DNA of 64,000 nt from Cytophagaceae bacterium. Lineage in GTDB: Bacteria; Bacteroidota; Bacteroidia; Cytophagales; Spirosomataceae. The position numbers and the translations under genes are program-made. Position 1 is the first letter of the stretch. Each line of letters starts with the position of its first letter. Below, piece after piece: positions 43,945 to 53,733 of the stretch. The notes under the pieces were generated by a model that saw only the letters and a list, made by a program, of their open reading frames with translations, had not been told where the DNA came from and did no database searches. The stretch spans positions 62,001 through 126,000 of the forward strand of contig JAGOAA010000003.1 of NCBI GenBank assembly GCA_017984215.1. Reading direction: 5' to 3'.

Positions 43945-45057
43945 ATGAAAAAAATAACGATCCTCCTAAGCTCCATTATCTTATTTGCGGCATGCAATAA
44001 GTCGGTAGATAAGAAAACGGAATTGGCTACGCTAAAAGCAGATGCCAAAGAAATCAATGCGAAAATTGCTGCTTTAGAAAAAGAACTTGGCGCTGGTAAA
44101 GAGTCAAGCTCAACGAAGGTCATCGCAGTAACGGTTACACCGATTGCTCCTGTTGCTTTCAAGCATTTTGTAGAAGCGCAAGGGAATGTAGTGGCGGAAA
44201 ATACCGTATTAGTTAGCCCACAAACAGGTGGAATGATTGTTTCGTTGCCGGTGGTCGCGGGCCAACAAGTTTCTAAAGGTCAATTGATTGCAACCTTGGA
44301 TAACAGCATCTTAAAGGAATCCATGGAAGAGGTGAAACACCAATTGGAACTTGCGAAGACTTTGTTTGAAAAGCAAAAGACACTTTGGGACCAACAAATC
44401 GGTACGGAAGTTCAGTACTTAAGCGCGAAATCGAATAAAGAATCTTTGGAGAAGCGTTTGGTTACTTTGCGTGCACAATTAGGTTTGTCACGTGTTGTGG
44501 CACCTATCTCAGGAACCGTTGAAATCGTTCGTCAAAAAGCCGGCGAAATGGGTGCTCCAGGGATGCCAATCGTTCAAATTGTGAACTTGGGTAACTTGAA
44601 GATCTCGGCAAAAATTGCAGATGCCTATGTAGGTTCTGTGAAGCAAGGTGATCCAATCAACATCAAATTTCCAGATATCAACAAAGAAATTACAGCACGT
44701 ATTTCATTGGTTTCGAAAATGGTGAATCCATTAACGCGTACGTTTGATATCGAGGCACGCATTCCAAATGCAGGTGGCGATTTGAAACCAAACCAATTGG
44801 CTGTGATCAACATCAACGATTTATCAAAAGCGAATGCCTTGGTTGTGGATGAAAACATCATTCAAAAAACAGAAAAAGGCAATTTGGTTTATGTTGCGGT
44901 CGAAGAAAATGGCAAGAAAGTAGCGAAGGCGCGTATCATCACCATCGGATTGACTTATAATGGACAGGCGGAAATCGCGACAGGTTTACAAGCAGGTGAT
45001 TTAATCATTACACAAGGCTACCAAGATTTAGTAGACGGACAAGCAATTTCATTCTAA
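43945..45057 (+). CDS. RND efflux periplasmic adaptor (MFP) lipoprotein
   Basis: 370 residues from ATG 43945. The lipoprotein signal MKKITILLSSIILFAAC places Cys17 as lipid anchor. A coiled-coil start (LKADAKEINAKIAALEKEL) precedes the barrel-sandwich hybrid domain (VSLPVVAGQQVSKGQLIATLD, SRVVAPISGTVEIVRQKAGE) and the beta-barrel and membrane-proximal domains (VYVAVEENGKKVAKARI, GLQAGDLIITQGYQDLVDG). It bridges the inner-membrane pump and TolC duct. Confidence 0.95.
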   Translation: MKKITILLSSIILFAACNKSVDKKTELATLKADAKEINAKIAALEKELGAGKESSSTKVIAVTVTPIAPVAFKHFVEAQGNVVAENTVLVSPQTGGMIVSLPVVAGQQVSKGQLIATLDNSILKESMEEVKHQLELAKTLFEKQKTLWDQQIGTEVQYLSAKSNKESLEKRLVTLRAQLGLSRVVAPISGTVEIVRQKAGEMGAPGMPIVQIVNLGNLKISAKIADAYVGSVKQGDPINIKFPDINKEITARISLVSKMVNPLTRTFDIEARIPNAGGDLKPNQLAVININDLSKANALVVDENIIQKTEKGNLVYVAVEENGKKVAKARIITIGLTYNGQAEIATGLQAGDLIITQGYQDLVDGQAISF

Positions 45058-45064
45058 ATCAAGC

Positions 45065-48000
45065 ATGGAAAAGAATTTAAAGAACGAGCAACTGCCCGAG
45101 GGGAAAGGCTTGATTTATAACATGGTCGGCTGGTTAGGCCAAAACCGTACCACAGTTTACATTTTTACGTTTATCATTTTCGTAGCAGGTTTGGGGATCT
45201 ACTCTCGCCTACCGAAAGAGCAGTTCCCAGATATCGTTGTGCCGCAAATGGTTATTCAAACGGTTTATGCAGGAACAACTCCAGCGGATATTGAGAATAC
45301 GATCAATAAGCCGATTGAAAAGCAATTGAAGTCGATTACCGGCATTAAAAGTGTCAAATCGAATGCATTGCAGGATATCTCGGTTATCATTGTTGAATTC
45401 AACACGGATGTTTCTGTTCCCGTTGCCAAACAACGTGTTCAAGATGCGGTGGATAAAGCCAGCAATGACTTACCTAAAGATTTAACGCGCGACCCAGCCG
45501 TGGCTGAGGTGAACTTCTCGGAGTTCCCGATTATGAACATCAACATAGCCGGTGATTATCCCTTGGATAAGTTGAAGAAATACGCAGAAGATTTACAGGA
45601 TGAGATTGAGGGAATGCCCGAAATCACGCGTGTAGATATTGTTGGAGCTTTGAAACGTGAAATTCAAGTGAACTTGGATCTGTACAAGATGCAGAGTTAT
45701 GGATTGACTTTTTATGACATCCAACAAGCTGTTCAAGGGGAAAACGTGAACATTTCAGGTGGTGATTTGGACGTGAACGGCGTTCGTCGTTCGTTACGTG
45801 TGGTAGGAGAGTTTAAGTCGGTGGATCAATTAGCCAACTTGATGGTCGGTTCTTCGACGGGTGCACGCGTTCGCTTGAAAGATGTAGCAGATGTGCGTGA
45901 TGGATTTGAAGAGAAGCAAGATTTTGCGCGTTTGGATAACAAATCGGTTATTACCTTGAACGTGATTAAGCGAAGTGGCGCGAATCTAATTAACGCGGCT
46001 GACCGCATTGAGAAGACGATTGAAGAATATCGTGAGAGTCGTTTTCCTGCGGGTTTGGTTGTCTCTGTGACGGCGGATCAGTCGGAGCGTACGCGTGGTG
46101 ACCTTGCTGATTTGATCAATACGGTAATCTTAGGATTTATCTTTGTGGTTGTGGTATTGATGTTCTTCATGGGTGTGCGTGATGCGGCCTTTGTAGGTCT
46201 TTCAGTGCCTTTGTCTGCATTGTTGACATTCCTTTTTATGCCAGGCTTAGACTTTACGTTGAATACCATCGTATTGTTTGCCTTCTTATTGGGCTTGGGA
46301 ATTGTGGTGGATGATGCGATTGTGGTGATTGAGAATGCCCACCGTTTGTTCAATAATTTCAAAAAATTATCAATCACGGAAGCGGTTAAATTAGCAGCAT
46401 CTGAGGTATTTGTGCCAGTATTAACGGGTACATTAACGACGATTTCACCTTTCTTGCCTTTGTTATTCTGGCCGGGTATTGTGGGTGAGTTTATGAAGTT
46501 CTTGCCGATTACTTTGATCATTACCTTGTTTGCTTCCTTGTTTGTTGCCTATGTGATGAACCCTGTTTTTGCGGTTTCATTCATGAAGCGCCATGATGAA
46601 GAGGTGAACGATGTGAAAGAGCCGAAGTTCGCGGATATCCGTCGGACGGTGTTTATTCTTTTAAGCTTAACCATCTTCGGATATGTGATCGGCTTTGGTT
46701 TAGGACATTTTGGTTTTGGAAACTTTGGTCTATTGGCTTTGGTATTGTATGTTTTCAACCACTTTATTGTGACTCCGAAATGGGTTGTTCCTTTCCAAGA
46801 AGAGACATTGCCTGCATTTAAAAATGCGTACCGCCGAGTTATTTCGTGGGTATTGGAGGGTAAACGTTCTATCTATGCAACGCTAGGAGCCTTCGCTTTA
46901 TTGGTCGCAACCATTGTATTAATGGGCATCGTGAAGCCAAAAGTTATTTTCTTCCCAGCTTCGGATCCGGATTACATTTACATCTATTCGAAACTACCGA
47001 TTGGGACAGATTCGAAAGTAACAGATTCCGTAACGAAGGTTGTTGAGCAACGTGTATTTGCCTTTATCAAAAAGGAAAATGCGGGCAAGGCTGTGAACTC
47101 GGTGATTTCAAACGTGGGTAAAAATGCAGGAGATCCGATGCAACCTGATCGCGGTGCGACACCTCATAAGAGTAAGGTGACGATTGCATTTGCTCCTAAA
47201 CAAGAGCGCGGAGAAATCTCTTCAGGTGAGATGTTGGAAAAGATTCAAAAAGAGTTCTTTGAAAAACCTATTCCAAGTGTGGAAATGGCGATTGAGCGTG
47301 AGGCGAAAGGGCCGCCAACAGGTAAGCCGATTTCAATTGAGATTGCTGGGGATGATTTTGCCACACTTCAATCCTTGGAGCAAAAAGTACGTAAGATTAT
47401 TCAGAAGTCGGGCATTGAAGGAATTCAAGAATTGAAATCTGATTTGGTGACGAATAAGCCTGAAATCATCATCGATGTAAATCGGGAGAAGGCGAGTCGG
47501 GAAGGTATTTCATCCGCACAAGTTGCGATGGCCGTTCGTACGGGATTATTCGGTGCAGAGATTTCGAAGTTCCGTGATGTCAAGGACGAATACCCAATTC
47601 AATTGCGATTGAAAGGGGATTCTCGTAATCAAATCGAGAAATTATTGTCGATGAATATTACGTACCGTGACATGAACTTGGGAGGAGCCTTGCGTCAAGT
47701 ACCATTGAATGCGATTGCCGATATTCGTTATGCTACTTCATTCAGCCAAATTAACCGCAAGAATCAGGAGCGTGTAGTTACCTTGGGATCCGATGTGGTT
47801 CAGGGCTATAATGCGAATGAGATTGTGGGGGAATTGGAGCAATTGTTTGAGACCATTGATATGCCACAGGGCTACAAGATCCGAATGGGTGGAGAGCAGG
47901 AGCAGCAAAAGGAATCAGGTGAGTTCTTAGGAGTCGCTTTCTTAGCAGCATTGGTTTTGATCTACTTGATCTTGGCTACGCAGTTTAATTCAGCGGTGAA

Positions 48001-48493
48001 GCCATTTATCATCTTCGCAACGATTTTGTTATCACTAATCGGGGTGTTCTTAGGCTTTATGGCTTTTGGCATGACGTTCTCTGTGATTATGTCCGGTGTG
48101 GGTATCATTGCCTTGGCGGGTATCGTGGTGAAAAATGGTATTTTGTTGATCGAATTCATCGAGGAACTTCGTTTCAAACGTGGTTATGAGTTAAAAGAAG
48201 CCATCATTGAAGGTGGTGGAATTCGTTTGACGCCGGTATTGTTGACAGCTTCAGCTGCGGTATTGGGATTGATTCCATTGGCAGTAGGTTTGAGCATTGA
48301 TTTCGTAGCGATGTTTACGGAGTTAAATCCGCATATTTTCTTTGGTTCGGAGTCGGCAGATTTCTGGGGTATTTTGGCTTGGACGATCATTTTCGGATTG
48401 ACGTTCTCGACGGTCTTGACCTTGGTGATTGTGCCATGTATGTATTACATCTCGGAGCGAATCAAACAGAAGTTTTTCCCAAATCGCGTTTAA
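45065..48493 (+). CDS. RND efflux transporter permease (AcrB/HAE1 family)
   Basis: 1142 residues, longer than the usual 1030-1050. Twelve-helix RND core: TM1 (about 30-48), porter domains, GLGIVVDDAIVVIENAHRLF with the proton-relay Asp pair in TM4 near 420, GIIALAGIVVKNGILLIEF in TM10. An unusual insert after TM6 (roughly 525-585) adds two hydrophobic segments rich in Gly-Phe before the loop to TM7. Another small addition, ELNPHIFFGSESADFW, lies before TM12. Substrates are not readable. Last gene of the operon; terminator at 48516. Confidence 0.95.
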   Translation: MEKNLKNEQLPEGKGLIYNMVGWLGQNRTTVYIFTFIIFVAGLGIYSRLPKEQFPDIVVPQMVIQTVYAGTTPADIENTINKPIEKQLKSITGIKSVKSNALQDISVIIVEFNTDVSVPVAKQRVQDAVDKASNDLPKDLTRDPAVAEVNFSEFPIMNINIAGDYPLDKLKKYAEDLQDEIEGMPEITRVDIVGALKREIQVNLDLYKMQSYGLTFYDIQQAVQGENVNISGGDLDVNGVRRSLRVVGEFKSVDQLANLMVGSSTGARVRLKDVADVRDGFEEKQDFARLDNKSVITLNVIKRSGANLINAADRIEKTIEEYRESRFPAGLVVSVTADQSERTRGDLADLINTVILGFIFVVVVLMFFMGVRDAAFVGLSVPLSALLTFLFMPGLDFTLNTIVLFAFLLGLGIVVDDAIVVIENAHRLFNNFKKLSITEAVKLAASEVFVPVLTGTLTTISPFLPLLFWPGIVGEFMKFLPITLIITLFASLFVAYVMNPVFAVSFMKRHDEEVNDVKEPKFADIRRTVFILLSLTIFGYVIGFGLGHFGFGNFGLLALVLYVFNHFIVTPKWVVPFQEETLPAFKNAYRRVISWVLEGKRSIYATLGAFALLVATIVLMGIVKPKVIFFPASDPDYIYIYSKLPIGTDSKVTDSVTKVVEQRVFAFIKKENAGKAVNSVISNVGKNAGDPMQPDRGATPHKSKVTIAFAPKQERGEISSGEMLEKIQKEFFEKPIPSVEMAIEREAKGPPTGKPISIEIAGDDFATLQSLEQKVRKIIQKSGIEGIQELKSDLVTNKPEIIIDVNREKASREGISSAQVAMAVRTGLFGAEISKFRDVKDEYPIQLRLKGDSRNQIEKLLSMNITYRDMNLGGALRQVPLNAIADIRYATSFSQINRKNQERVVTLGSDVVQGYNANEIVGELEQLFETIDMPQGYKIRMGGEQEQQKESGEFLGVAFLAALVLIYLILATQFNSAVKPFIIFATILLSLIGVFLGFMAFGMTFSVIMSGVGIIALAGIVVKNGILLIEFIEELRFKRGYELKEAIIEGGGIRLTPVLLTASAAVLGLIPLAVGLSIDFVAMFTELNPHIFFGSESADFWGILAWTIIFGLTFSTVLTLVIVPCMYYISERIKQKFFPNRV

Positions 48494-48515
48494 GTAATTT
48501 GGTGGTTCAAAATGT

Positions 48516-48547
48516 AAAAACCCTCGAACAATGTTCGGGGGTTTTTT
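48516..48547 (+). terminator. Rho-independent terminator of the efflux operon
   Basis: Stem AAAAACCCTCGAAC (48516-48529), loop AAT, GTTCGGGGGTTTTT (48533-48546) with one G.T pair and a T-run. Confidence 0.9.
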
Positions 48548-48620
48548 GTTTGGGTAAACGGGACAGTCAATTTTGCCAAAAGGAAAAAATCAACTTATCT
48601 TACACGAATATTTATCAACT

Positions 48621-50309
48621 ATGAAAAAATTATTACTCCTACTCGTATTGCCCTTTTTAGCGCAAGCACAAGACCGCACCTACGGCAAGCTATGGGCAAC
48701 CCGCTCGCAAGTTATCGCCCAAAATGGCATGGCGGCAACCTCACACCCATTGTCGACGCAAGCTGCCTTAGATGTCTTGAAAGCTGGCGGTAACGCCATC
48801 GATGCGGCCATTGCGGCGAATGCGATGGAAGGTGTTGTGGAACCCCATGTGAACGGGATCGGCGGAGATTTGTTTGCGATTGTTTGGGATGCAAAAACTA
48901 AAAAACTATACGGTTTAAATGGTTCGGGTCGTTCGCCTAAATCACTGACATTGGCCGAATTTAAAAAGCGCGGATTGACGCATATTCCGTCTACAGGGCC
49001 GCTTCCGGTTTCAGTACCCGGCGCAGTAGATGCTTGGTTTGAATTACATAAAAAATTCGGTTCCATGCCGATGAACAAGATATTAAATACGGCGGTTTCC
49101 TATGCTCGAAATGGTTTCCCAGTTCACGGTGAATTTGCCGCTGCCTTAGGACGCGTCGAAGCGAATTACGGTAAATTCCCGAACGTAGCCCAACATTATT
49201 ATCCTAATGGGAAAGTACCTGCAGAGGGAGATGTTTTCAAGAATCCGAACCTTGCGAATACACTCGAGAAGATTGGTCGGGAAGGCCGCGATGCCTTTTA
49301 CAAAGGCGATATGGCGCGGACGATGGATGCATTTATGAAGAAAAATGGCGGTTTTTTAAGCTATGATGACTTAGCAACGCATACGTCTACGTGGATTGAT
49401 CCGGTTTCTGTGAATTACCGCGGCTACGACGTATGGGAATTACCACCGAATGGCCAAGGTATTGCAGCCTTACAGATGTTGAACATCTTAGAAGGTTATG
49501 ATTTTTCGAAAATCAAAGTCGGTTCCGCGGAGCATGTACACTTATTTACAGAGGCCAAAAAACTGGTTTTCGAGGATCGTGCGAAATATTATGCGGATCC
49601 TGAATTTGCCAAAATTCCCGTAGCGAGCCTTATCTCTGAGGAGTATGCAGCGGAACGTCGGAAATTGATCAACCCAAATCGCGCATCCAAGCATTTTGAT
49701 GCAGGGAATCCTGCGTTGAAGGATGGGGATACGATTTATTTGACAGTGGCCGACAAAGACGGTAACATGGTTTCATTGATTCAAAGTAATTACCGCGGAT
49801 TTGGTTCGGGGATGATGCCAGATGGATTGGGTTTTATGTTCCAAGATCGCGGGGAGATGTACAGTCTGACGGAAGGCGAGAACAATACCTATGCGCCAGG
49901 AAAACGTCCGTTTCATACGATTATTCCGGCGTTTATGACGAAAGATGGCCAACCGATTATGAGTTTTGGTGTGATGGGTGGTGCGTTCCAACCGATGGGT
50001 CATGCACAAATCGTGATGAACGTGGTCGATTTTGGCATGAATGTGCAGGAAGCTGGTGATTTCCCTCGGATTAACCATGAAGGATCCTCAGAGCCAACGG
50101 GCGAGAAGATGGAGCCAACGGGTGGAATGATCACATTGGAATATGGTTATCCATATGAAGTGATTCGTGAGTTATTACAAAAGGGCCACCAAGTGGGTTA
50201 TTTGAATGGTATTTATGGCGGGTATCAGTGTATCAAGTGGGATCCGGTTCGCAAGGTGTACTTCGGCGCGACTGAATCACGCAAAGACGGACAGGCCGCT
50301 GGATACTAA
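48621..50309 (+). CDS. Gamma-glutamyltransferase family protein, secreted
   Basis: 562 residues from ATG 48621; signal peptide MKKLLLLLVLPFLAQA cut before QDR. An Ntn-hydrolase that self-cleaves before a Thr. The large subunit has ATSHPLSTQAALDVLKAGGNAIDAAIAAN and EPHVNGIGGDLFAIVWD; the predicted nucleophile is Thr371 in GDTIYLTVADKDGN, aligned with the TTH of classic enzymes but with Ile-Tyr following it. MGGAFQPMGHAQIVMNVVDFG near 470 is typical. It probably cleaves gamma-glutamyl bonds in the periplasm; the altered residues next to the nucleophile could mean another amide substrate. Confidence 0.9.
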   Translation: MKKLLLLLVLPFLAQAQDRTYGKLWATRSQVIAQNGMAATSHPLSTQAALDVLKAGGNAIDAAIAANAMEGVVEPHVNGIGGDLFAIVWDAKTKKLYGLNGSGRSPKSLTLAEFKKRGLTHIPSTGPLPVSVPGAVDAWFELHKKFGSMPMNKILNTAVSYARNGFPVHGEFAAALGRVEANYGKFPNVAQHYYPNGKVPAEGDVFKNPNLANTLEKIGREGRDAFYKGDMARTMDAFMKKNGGFLSYDDLATHTSTWIDPVSVNYRGYDVWELPPNGQGIAALQMLNILEGYDFSKIKVGSAEHVHLFTEAKKLVFEDRAKYYADPEFAKIPVASLISEEYAAERRKLINPNRASKHFDAGNPALKDGDTIYLTVADKDGNMVSLIQSNYRGFGSGMMPDGLGFMFQDRGEMYSLTEGENNTYAPGKRPFHTIIPAFMTKDGQPIMSFGVMGGAFQPMGHAQIVMNVVDFGMNVQEAGDFPRINHEGSSEPTGEKMEPTGGMITLEYGYPYEVIRELLQKGHQVGYLNGIYGGYQCIKWDPVRKVYFGATESRKDGQAAGY

Positions 50310-50318
50310 CCTCCCCCT

Positions 50319-50353
50319 TACCTTTGGCAATCCTCCAAGGTTTGCCAAAGGTA
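50319..50353. repeat. Palindrome family C (single copy)
   Basis: A 12-bp perfect stem TACCTTTGGCAA (50319-50330) with TTGCCAAAGGTA (50342-50353); the 11-base loop contains a small CCT/AGG pairing. It lies between the gamma-glutamyltransferase stop and nagA start without a T-run, so it is unlikely to be a plain terminator. Confidence 0.8.
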
Positions 50354-50372
50354 CAGGAGAAAAACGACAAAA

Positions 50373-51446
50373 ATGACAAGTAAACTGATATTCAAAAAGG
50401 TATTTACGGGGCATGCTTGGTTGGAGAATCAAGCCATTTCCATCGAAGATGGGCGGATCAAATCCCTCGAACAATCGACCGACGGAATAGCGGATGGTTT
50501 CTTGGTACCTGGCTTCATCGACCTACAAGTCTACGGGGGTGGTGGAATTCTTTTTTCGAATCATCAGACGGAGGCTGCAATTCAAGCGACCTTTGATGAA
50601 CATGCTAAAACGGGTACTACCGCTTTTCAGATTACCCTAAATTGTTCTCCAAAAAGCAGCATGTGGGCTGCCATCGATGCTTGTAAATCTTACGCGGGTA
50701 AAGGTTTAGTCGGTTTGCATCTCGAAGGACCGTTCTTTAATCCGGTAAAACGTGGCGCTCACCATGAGGCGTTTGTTCAGGAACCCTCGATCGATTTTGT
50801 ACAAGAAATCATTGATCAGACGAATGGCCTTCCAACCTACATGACCATTGCGCCTGAGATGTTCGCACCAGAGGTCCTAACTCTTTTGAAAAACAGTCAC
50901 ATTATGTGCTCGATGGGGCATTCGGATGCAACGTTTGAAGAGGCCCAAAATACGGGTATTACTCGAATTACCCATCTTTTTAATGCCATGTCACAATGGC
51001 AAAGTCGGGCTTTGGGATTAGTTGGTGCTAGCTTTCGTTCCGATGCTTGGACGAGCATCATTGCGGATGGACTTCATTGTGATTTTGAATCTTTGCGTTT
51101 AGCCAAACAACTGAAAGGGGAGAAGCTCTTTTTAATCACAGATGCCGTAACCCACGATGAATCTGGACCCTATGTTTTTGCGAAGAACGGCGCGAGGTTT
51201 ACCAATGAAGCGGGTGTGCTTTCGGGGTCTGCTTTAACGATGGATGAAGCGATTCGAAATTGTGTTGTCCGTGCGGGTATTTCGAAAGAAGAGGCTATTC
51301 GTATGGCAACGGTTTATCCCGCGGAAGTAGCGAATTTAAGCGATTTAGGTAGCATAGAAACGGGTAAGCGGGCTTGCTTCGTACATTTATCTGATGATTT
51401 ACAAGTAAAGCAAGTTTGGTATGATGGGGAAGCTTTGATAAATTAG
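50373..51446 (+). CDS. nagA: N-acetylglucosamine-6-phosphate deacetylase
   Basis: 357 residues. Amidohydrolase fold: FLVPGFIDLQVYGGGGILFSN, metal-binding Glu in GLHLEGPFFNPVKRGAHHEAF near 115, MGHSDATFEEA and HLFNAMSQWQSRALGL (metal His residues near 185 and 206), DGLHCDF and catalytic Asp in LITDAVTHDESG near 262. It removes acetate from GlcNAc-6-P in amino-sugar use and wall recycling. AGGAGAAAA before the ATG is one of the few Shine-Dalgarno-like sites here. Three bases separate it from the aminotransferase gene. nagB is not in the window. Confidence 0.95.
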   Translation: MTSKLIFKKVFTGHAWLENQAISIEDGRIKSLEQSTDGIADGFLVPGFIDLQVYGGGGILFSNHQTEAAIQATFDEHAKTGTTAFQITLNCSPKSSMWAAIDACKSYAGKGLVGLHLEGPFFNPVKRGAHHEAFVQEPSIDFVQEIIDQTNGLPTYMTIAPEMFAPEVLTLLKNSHIMCSMGHSDATFEEAQNTGITRITHLFNAMSQWQSRALGLVGASFRSDAWTSIIADGLHCDFESLRLAKQLKGEKLFLITDAVTHDESGPYVFAKNGARFTNEAGVLSGSALTMDEAIRNCVVRAGISKEEAIRMATVYPAEVANLSDLGSIETGKRACFVHLSDDLQVKQVWYDGEALIN

Positions 51447-51449
51447 TAC

Positions 51450-52595
51450 ATGATTCATTTTCCTTCCAAACAAGCCCATGTCCAAACGACCATTTTTACG
51501 AAAATGTCCCAACTCGCTTTGGACGAAGGTGCATTAAATCTTTCACAGGGGTTTCCGGGTTTCGATTGTTCGGAGGAACTACAAGAACTGCTCAAGTTTT
51601 ATTCCAAAGGCCATAATCAATATGCGCCGATGGCCGGTGTTCCAGCCCTAAGAAATAGTATTGCGGCTAAAACACGTGCTTTTTATGGCATTGACCTGGA
51701 CGCAAATAGCGAGGTAACTGTTGTTTCTGGAGCTACAGAAGCCCTTTTTGCCGCGATTCATTGTTGCGTTTTTCCTGGTGACGAAGTCATTATGTTTGAC
51801 CCTTCCTATGACGCCTATGATCCCATCGTACGTTTGGCGGGTGGCGTTCCTGTGCACATTCAGTTAAATGCGAGCGAAGGTTTTCGAATCGATTGGGCAG
51901 AATTGGCTCGGAAGATTAGCCCCAAAACGCGCGCGATCATGGTTAATACACCGCATAATCCAACGGGTTCTGTTTGGGCGATGGAGGATTTAGATGCTTT
52001 CGCTGAAATCGTTAAGGGTACAAATATTTTGATTGTATCCGATGAGGTGTATGAACATATCGTCTTTGACGGCGCCCAACATGCCTCCGTATTATTGCAT
52101 CCAGAATTGCGCAAACGCAGTTTTGTCTGTGGGTCTTTTGGGAAAACATATCACATTACCGGTTGGAAAATGGGCTATTGCCTCGCCCCGGAATATTTGA
52201 CAAGCGAGTTTCGTAAGCTTCATCAATGGGTCACTTTTTCGAGTGCGACACCGCTACAATATGCCTTGGCAGATTACTTGAAAACGCCAGAGCATTATTT
52301 GGGCCTGTCTGATTTCTACCAACAAAAGCGCGATCTTTTTGTCTCCTTTTTCGAAAGAACTCGATGGAAAATTTTGCCTTCTCAGGGCAGCTTTTTCCAA
52401 TGCCTCGACTATTCGTCAATCAGTGATGAAGTGGATGTGGATTTAGCAGTCCGACTGACAAAGGAACTCAAGGTAGCCTCGATTCCTGTTTCCGTATTTT
52501 ATGAAACAGCTCCAGCGGATCGCATTCTACGTTTTTGCTTCGCAAAAAATGACGATATGCTTCAGGAAGCCGCCCAAAGGCTCGCCCAACTATAA
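51450..52595 (+). CDS. PLP-dependent aminotransferase (methionine/kynurenine aminotransferase type)
   Basis: 381 residues, fold-type I class I/II aminotransferase. LNLSQGFPGFDCSEEL near 25, YAPMAGVPALRNSIA, NTPHNPTGSVWAMEDL near 167, SDEVYEHIVFDGAQHAS near 196 and the PLP lysine K232 in SFGKTYHITGWKMGY. The QGFPGF start and HASV stretch point to the YbdL/kynurenine aminotransferase subgroup that acts on methionine and aromatic amino acids. The end overlaps the convergent glycerate kinase gene by 6 bases. Confidence 0.92.
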   Translation: MIHFPSKQAHVQTTIFTKMSQLALDEGALNLSQGFPGFDCSEELQELLKFYSKGHNQYAPMAGVPALRNSIAAKTRAFYGIDLDANSEVTVVSGATEALFAAIHCCVFPGDEVIMFDPSYDAYDPIVRLAGGVPVHIQLNASEGFRIDWAELARKISPKTRAIMVNTPHNPTGSVWAMEDLDAFAEIVKGTNILIVSDEVYEHIVFDGAQHASVLLHPELRKRSFVCGSFGKTYHITGWKMGYCLAPEYLTSEFRKLHQWVTFSSATPLQYALADYLKTPEHYLGLSDFYQQKRDLFVSFFERTRWKILPSQGSFFQCLDYSSISDEVDVDLAVRLTKELKVASIPVSVFYETAPADRILRFCFAKNDDMLQEAAQRLAQL

Positions 52596-53684
52596 GTGTT
52601 TCAAGGCGATGGCCTCCCCAATTTGGGTCAGGTATTGAGCCGCATTTTCCATCGCATCTTTTGAATTCATCGCGACATCCGTAATGCTATAAACATCTCG
52701 TGGGTCAAGAAACAAGGGTATTTTTTCCGGGTCTTCAAACACCCCGCAAACTAAGATGGATTGCTTTAATTGCTTGTCGGTCCGAGCAATGATGTTGGAA
52801 ATCAATTTCCCCGACCAACTTTGTTGGTCTATTTTCCCCTCGCCCGTCACAATAAAGTCCGCTTTGCGTATCGCCCGATCAATATGAATCTTATTTAATA
52901 ACCATTCGGCTCCGGGTTCCAGTTTCGCGCCTAAAAAATAGACAGCACCAGCCCCTAACCCCCCGGCCGCACCCGCACCGGGCATATCAGCTGGGAGCCA
53001 TTTGCTTATATTAATTAGACCTTTGTCTAATTGTTTAATTGATGTAGCGTTTGCTCCCTTTTGTTTGGCATAAACTTGTGCAGCTCCAAGAGGTCCATGT
53101 AAGGGATTGACCACATCGCTCAATACGATGAACTGTATTTGGGGATAGAGGTTTGTGCCCTTGATTTCCGTGATAAGTGATAGACTCTGCCCAATGGGTT
53201 CAAGTGCCACGCCCGAGGCGTCTAAAAAAGTATAACCTAACGCTGCTGCCATCCCGATTCCCGCATCATTCGTCGCAGAACCGCCTATCGTCAATACAAT
53301 ACTTGTCGCACCTGCTTCTGCCGCATGGCGTATTAATTCTCCCGTCCCGAATGTGCTCGTATGTAAGGGATTCTGCTCTTTTTTCAATAGCAATCCTAAA
53401 CCCGATGCACGCGCCATTTCGATGTAGGCTGTTTTTTGGTCGGCCAACCATAAATAAGACGCTTCAATGGGGCGAAATAAAGGGTCATTCACCTGAACGG
53501 AAACCCATTGCCCCCCATGCATTTGTTGGATCACCTCCAAGGTTCCCTCCCCGCCATCAGCTAAAGGAATACATTGAATACTTGATTTTTTTCGTTTATT
53601 AAGGATACCTTTGGCAAGCGCTTCGGCTGCATCATGGGCACTTAAAGATCCTTTGAATTTGTCGGGGCAGATTAATATGTTCAC
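52590..53684 (-). CDS. Glycerate kinase (GlxK/GarK type)
   Basis: 364 residues. N-terminal ILICPDKFKGSLSAHDAAEALAKGI is diagnostic of the GarK/GlxK family, as are ADGGEGTLEVI near 45, IVLTIGGSATNDAGIGMAAALGY near 132 and FIVTGEGKIDQQSWSGK near 287. It phosphorylates D-glycerate to 2-phosphoglycerate in glycerate or glyoxylate use. No glyoxylate carboligase or tartronate reductase genes are adjacent, so the source of glycerate is unclear. Confidence 0.95.
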   Translation of the reverse strand: MNILICPDKFKGSLSAHDAAEALAKGILNKRKKSSIQCIPLADGGEGTLEVIQQMHGGQWVSVQVNDPLFRPIEASYLWLADQKTAYIEMARASGLGLLLKKEQNPLHTSTFGTGELIRHAAEAGATSIVLTIGGSATNDAGIGMAAALGYTFLDASGVALEPIGQSLSLITEIKGTNLYPQIQFIVLSDVVNPLHGPLGAAQVYAKQKGANATSIKQLDKGLINISKWLPADMPGAGAAGGLGAGAVYFLGAKLEPGAEWLLNKIHIDRAIRKADFIVTGEGKIDQQSWSGKLISNIIARTDKQLKQSILVCGVFEDPEKIPLFLDPRDVYSITDVAMNSKDAMENAAQYLTQIGEAIALKHL

Positions 53685-53733
53685 TTGTGCAAGTTAGGGA
53701 CATTTCTTTAATTTGTATTGCTAACCCCCAGCC

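Noticed and set aside
45826-46758. Antisense open frames within the RND pump gene
   Set aside because: Artefacts of hydrophobic coding on the other strand; they lack any recognisable domain and the sense frame is unambiguous.
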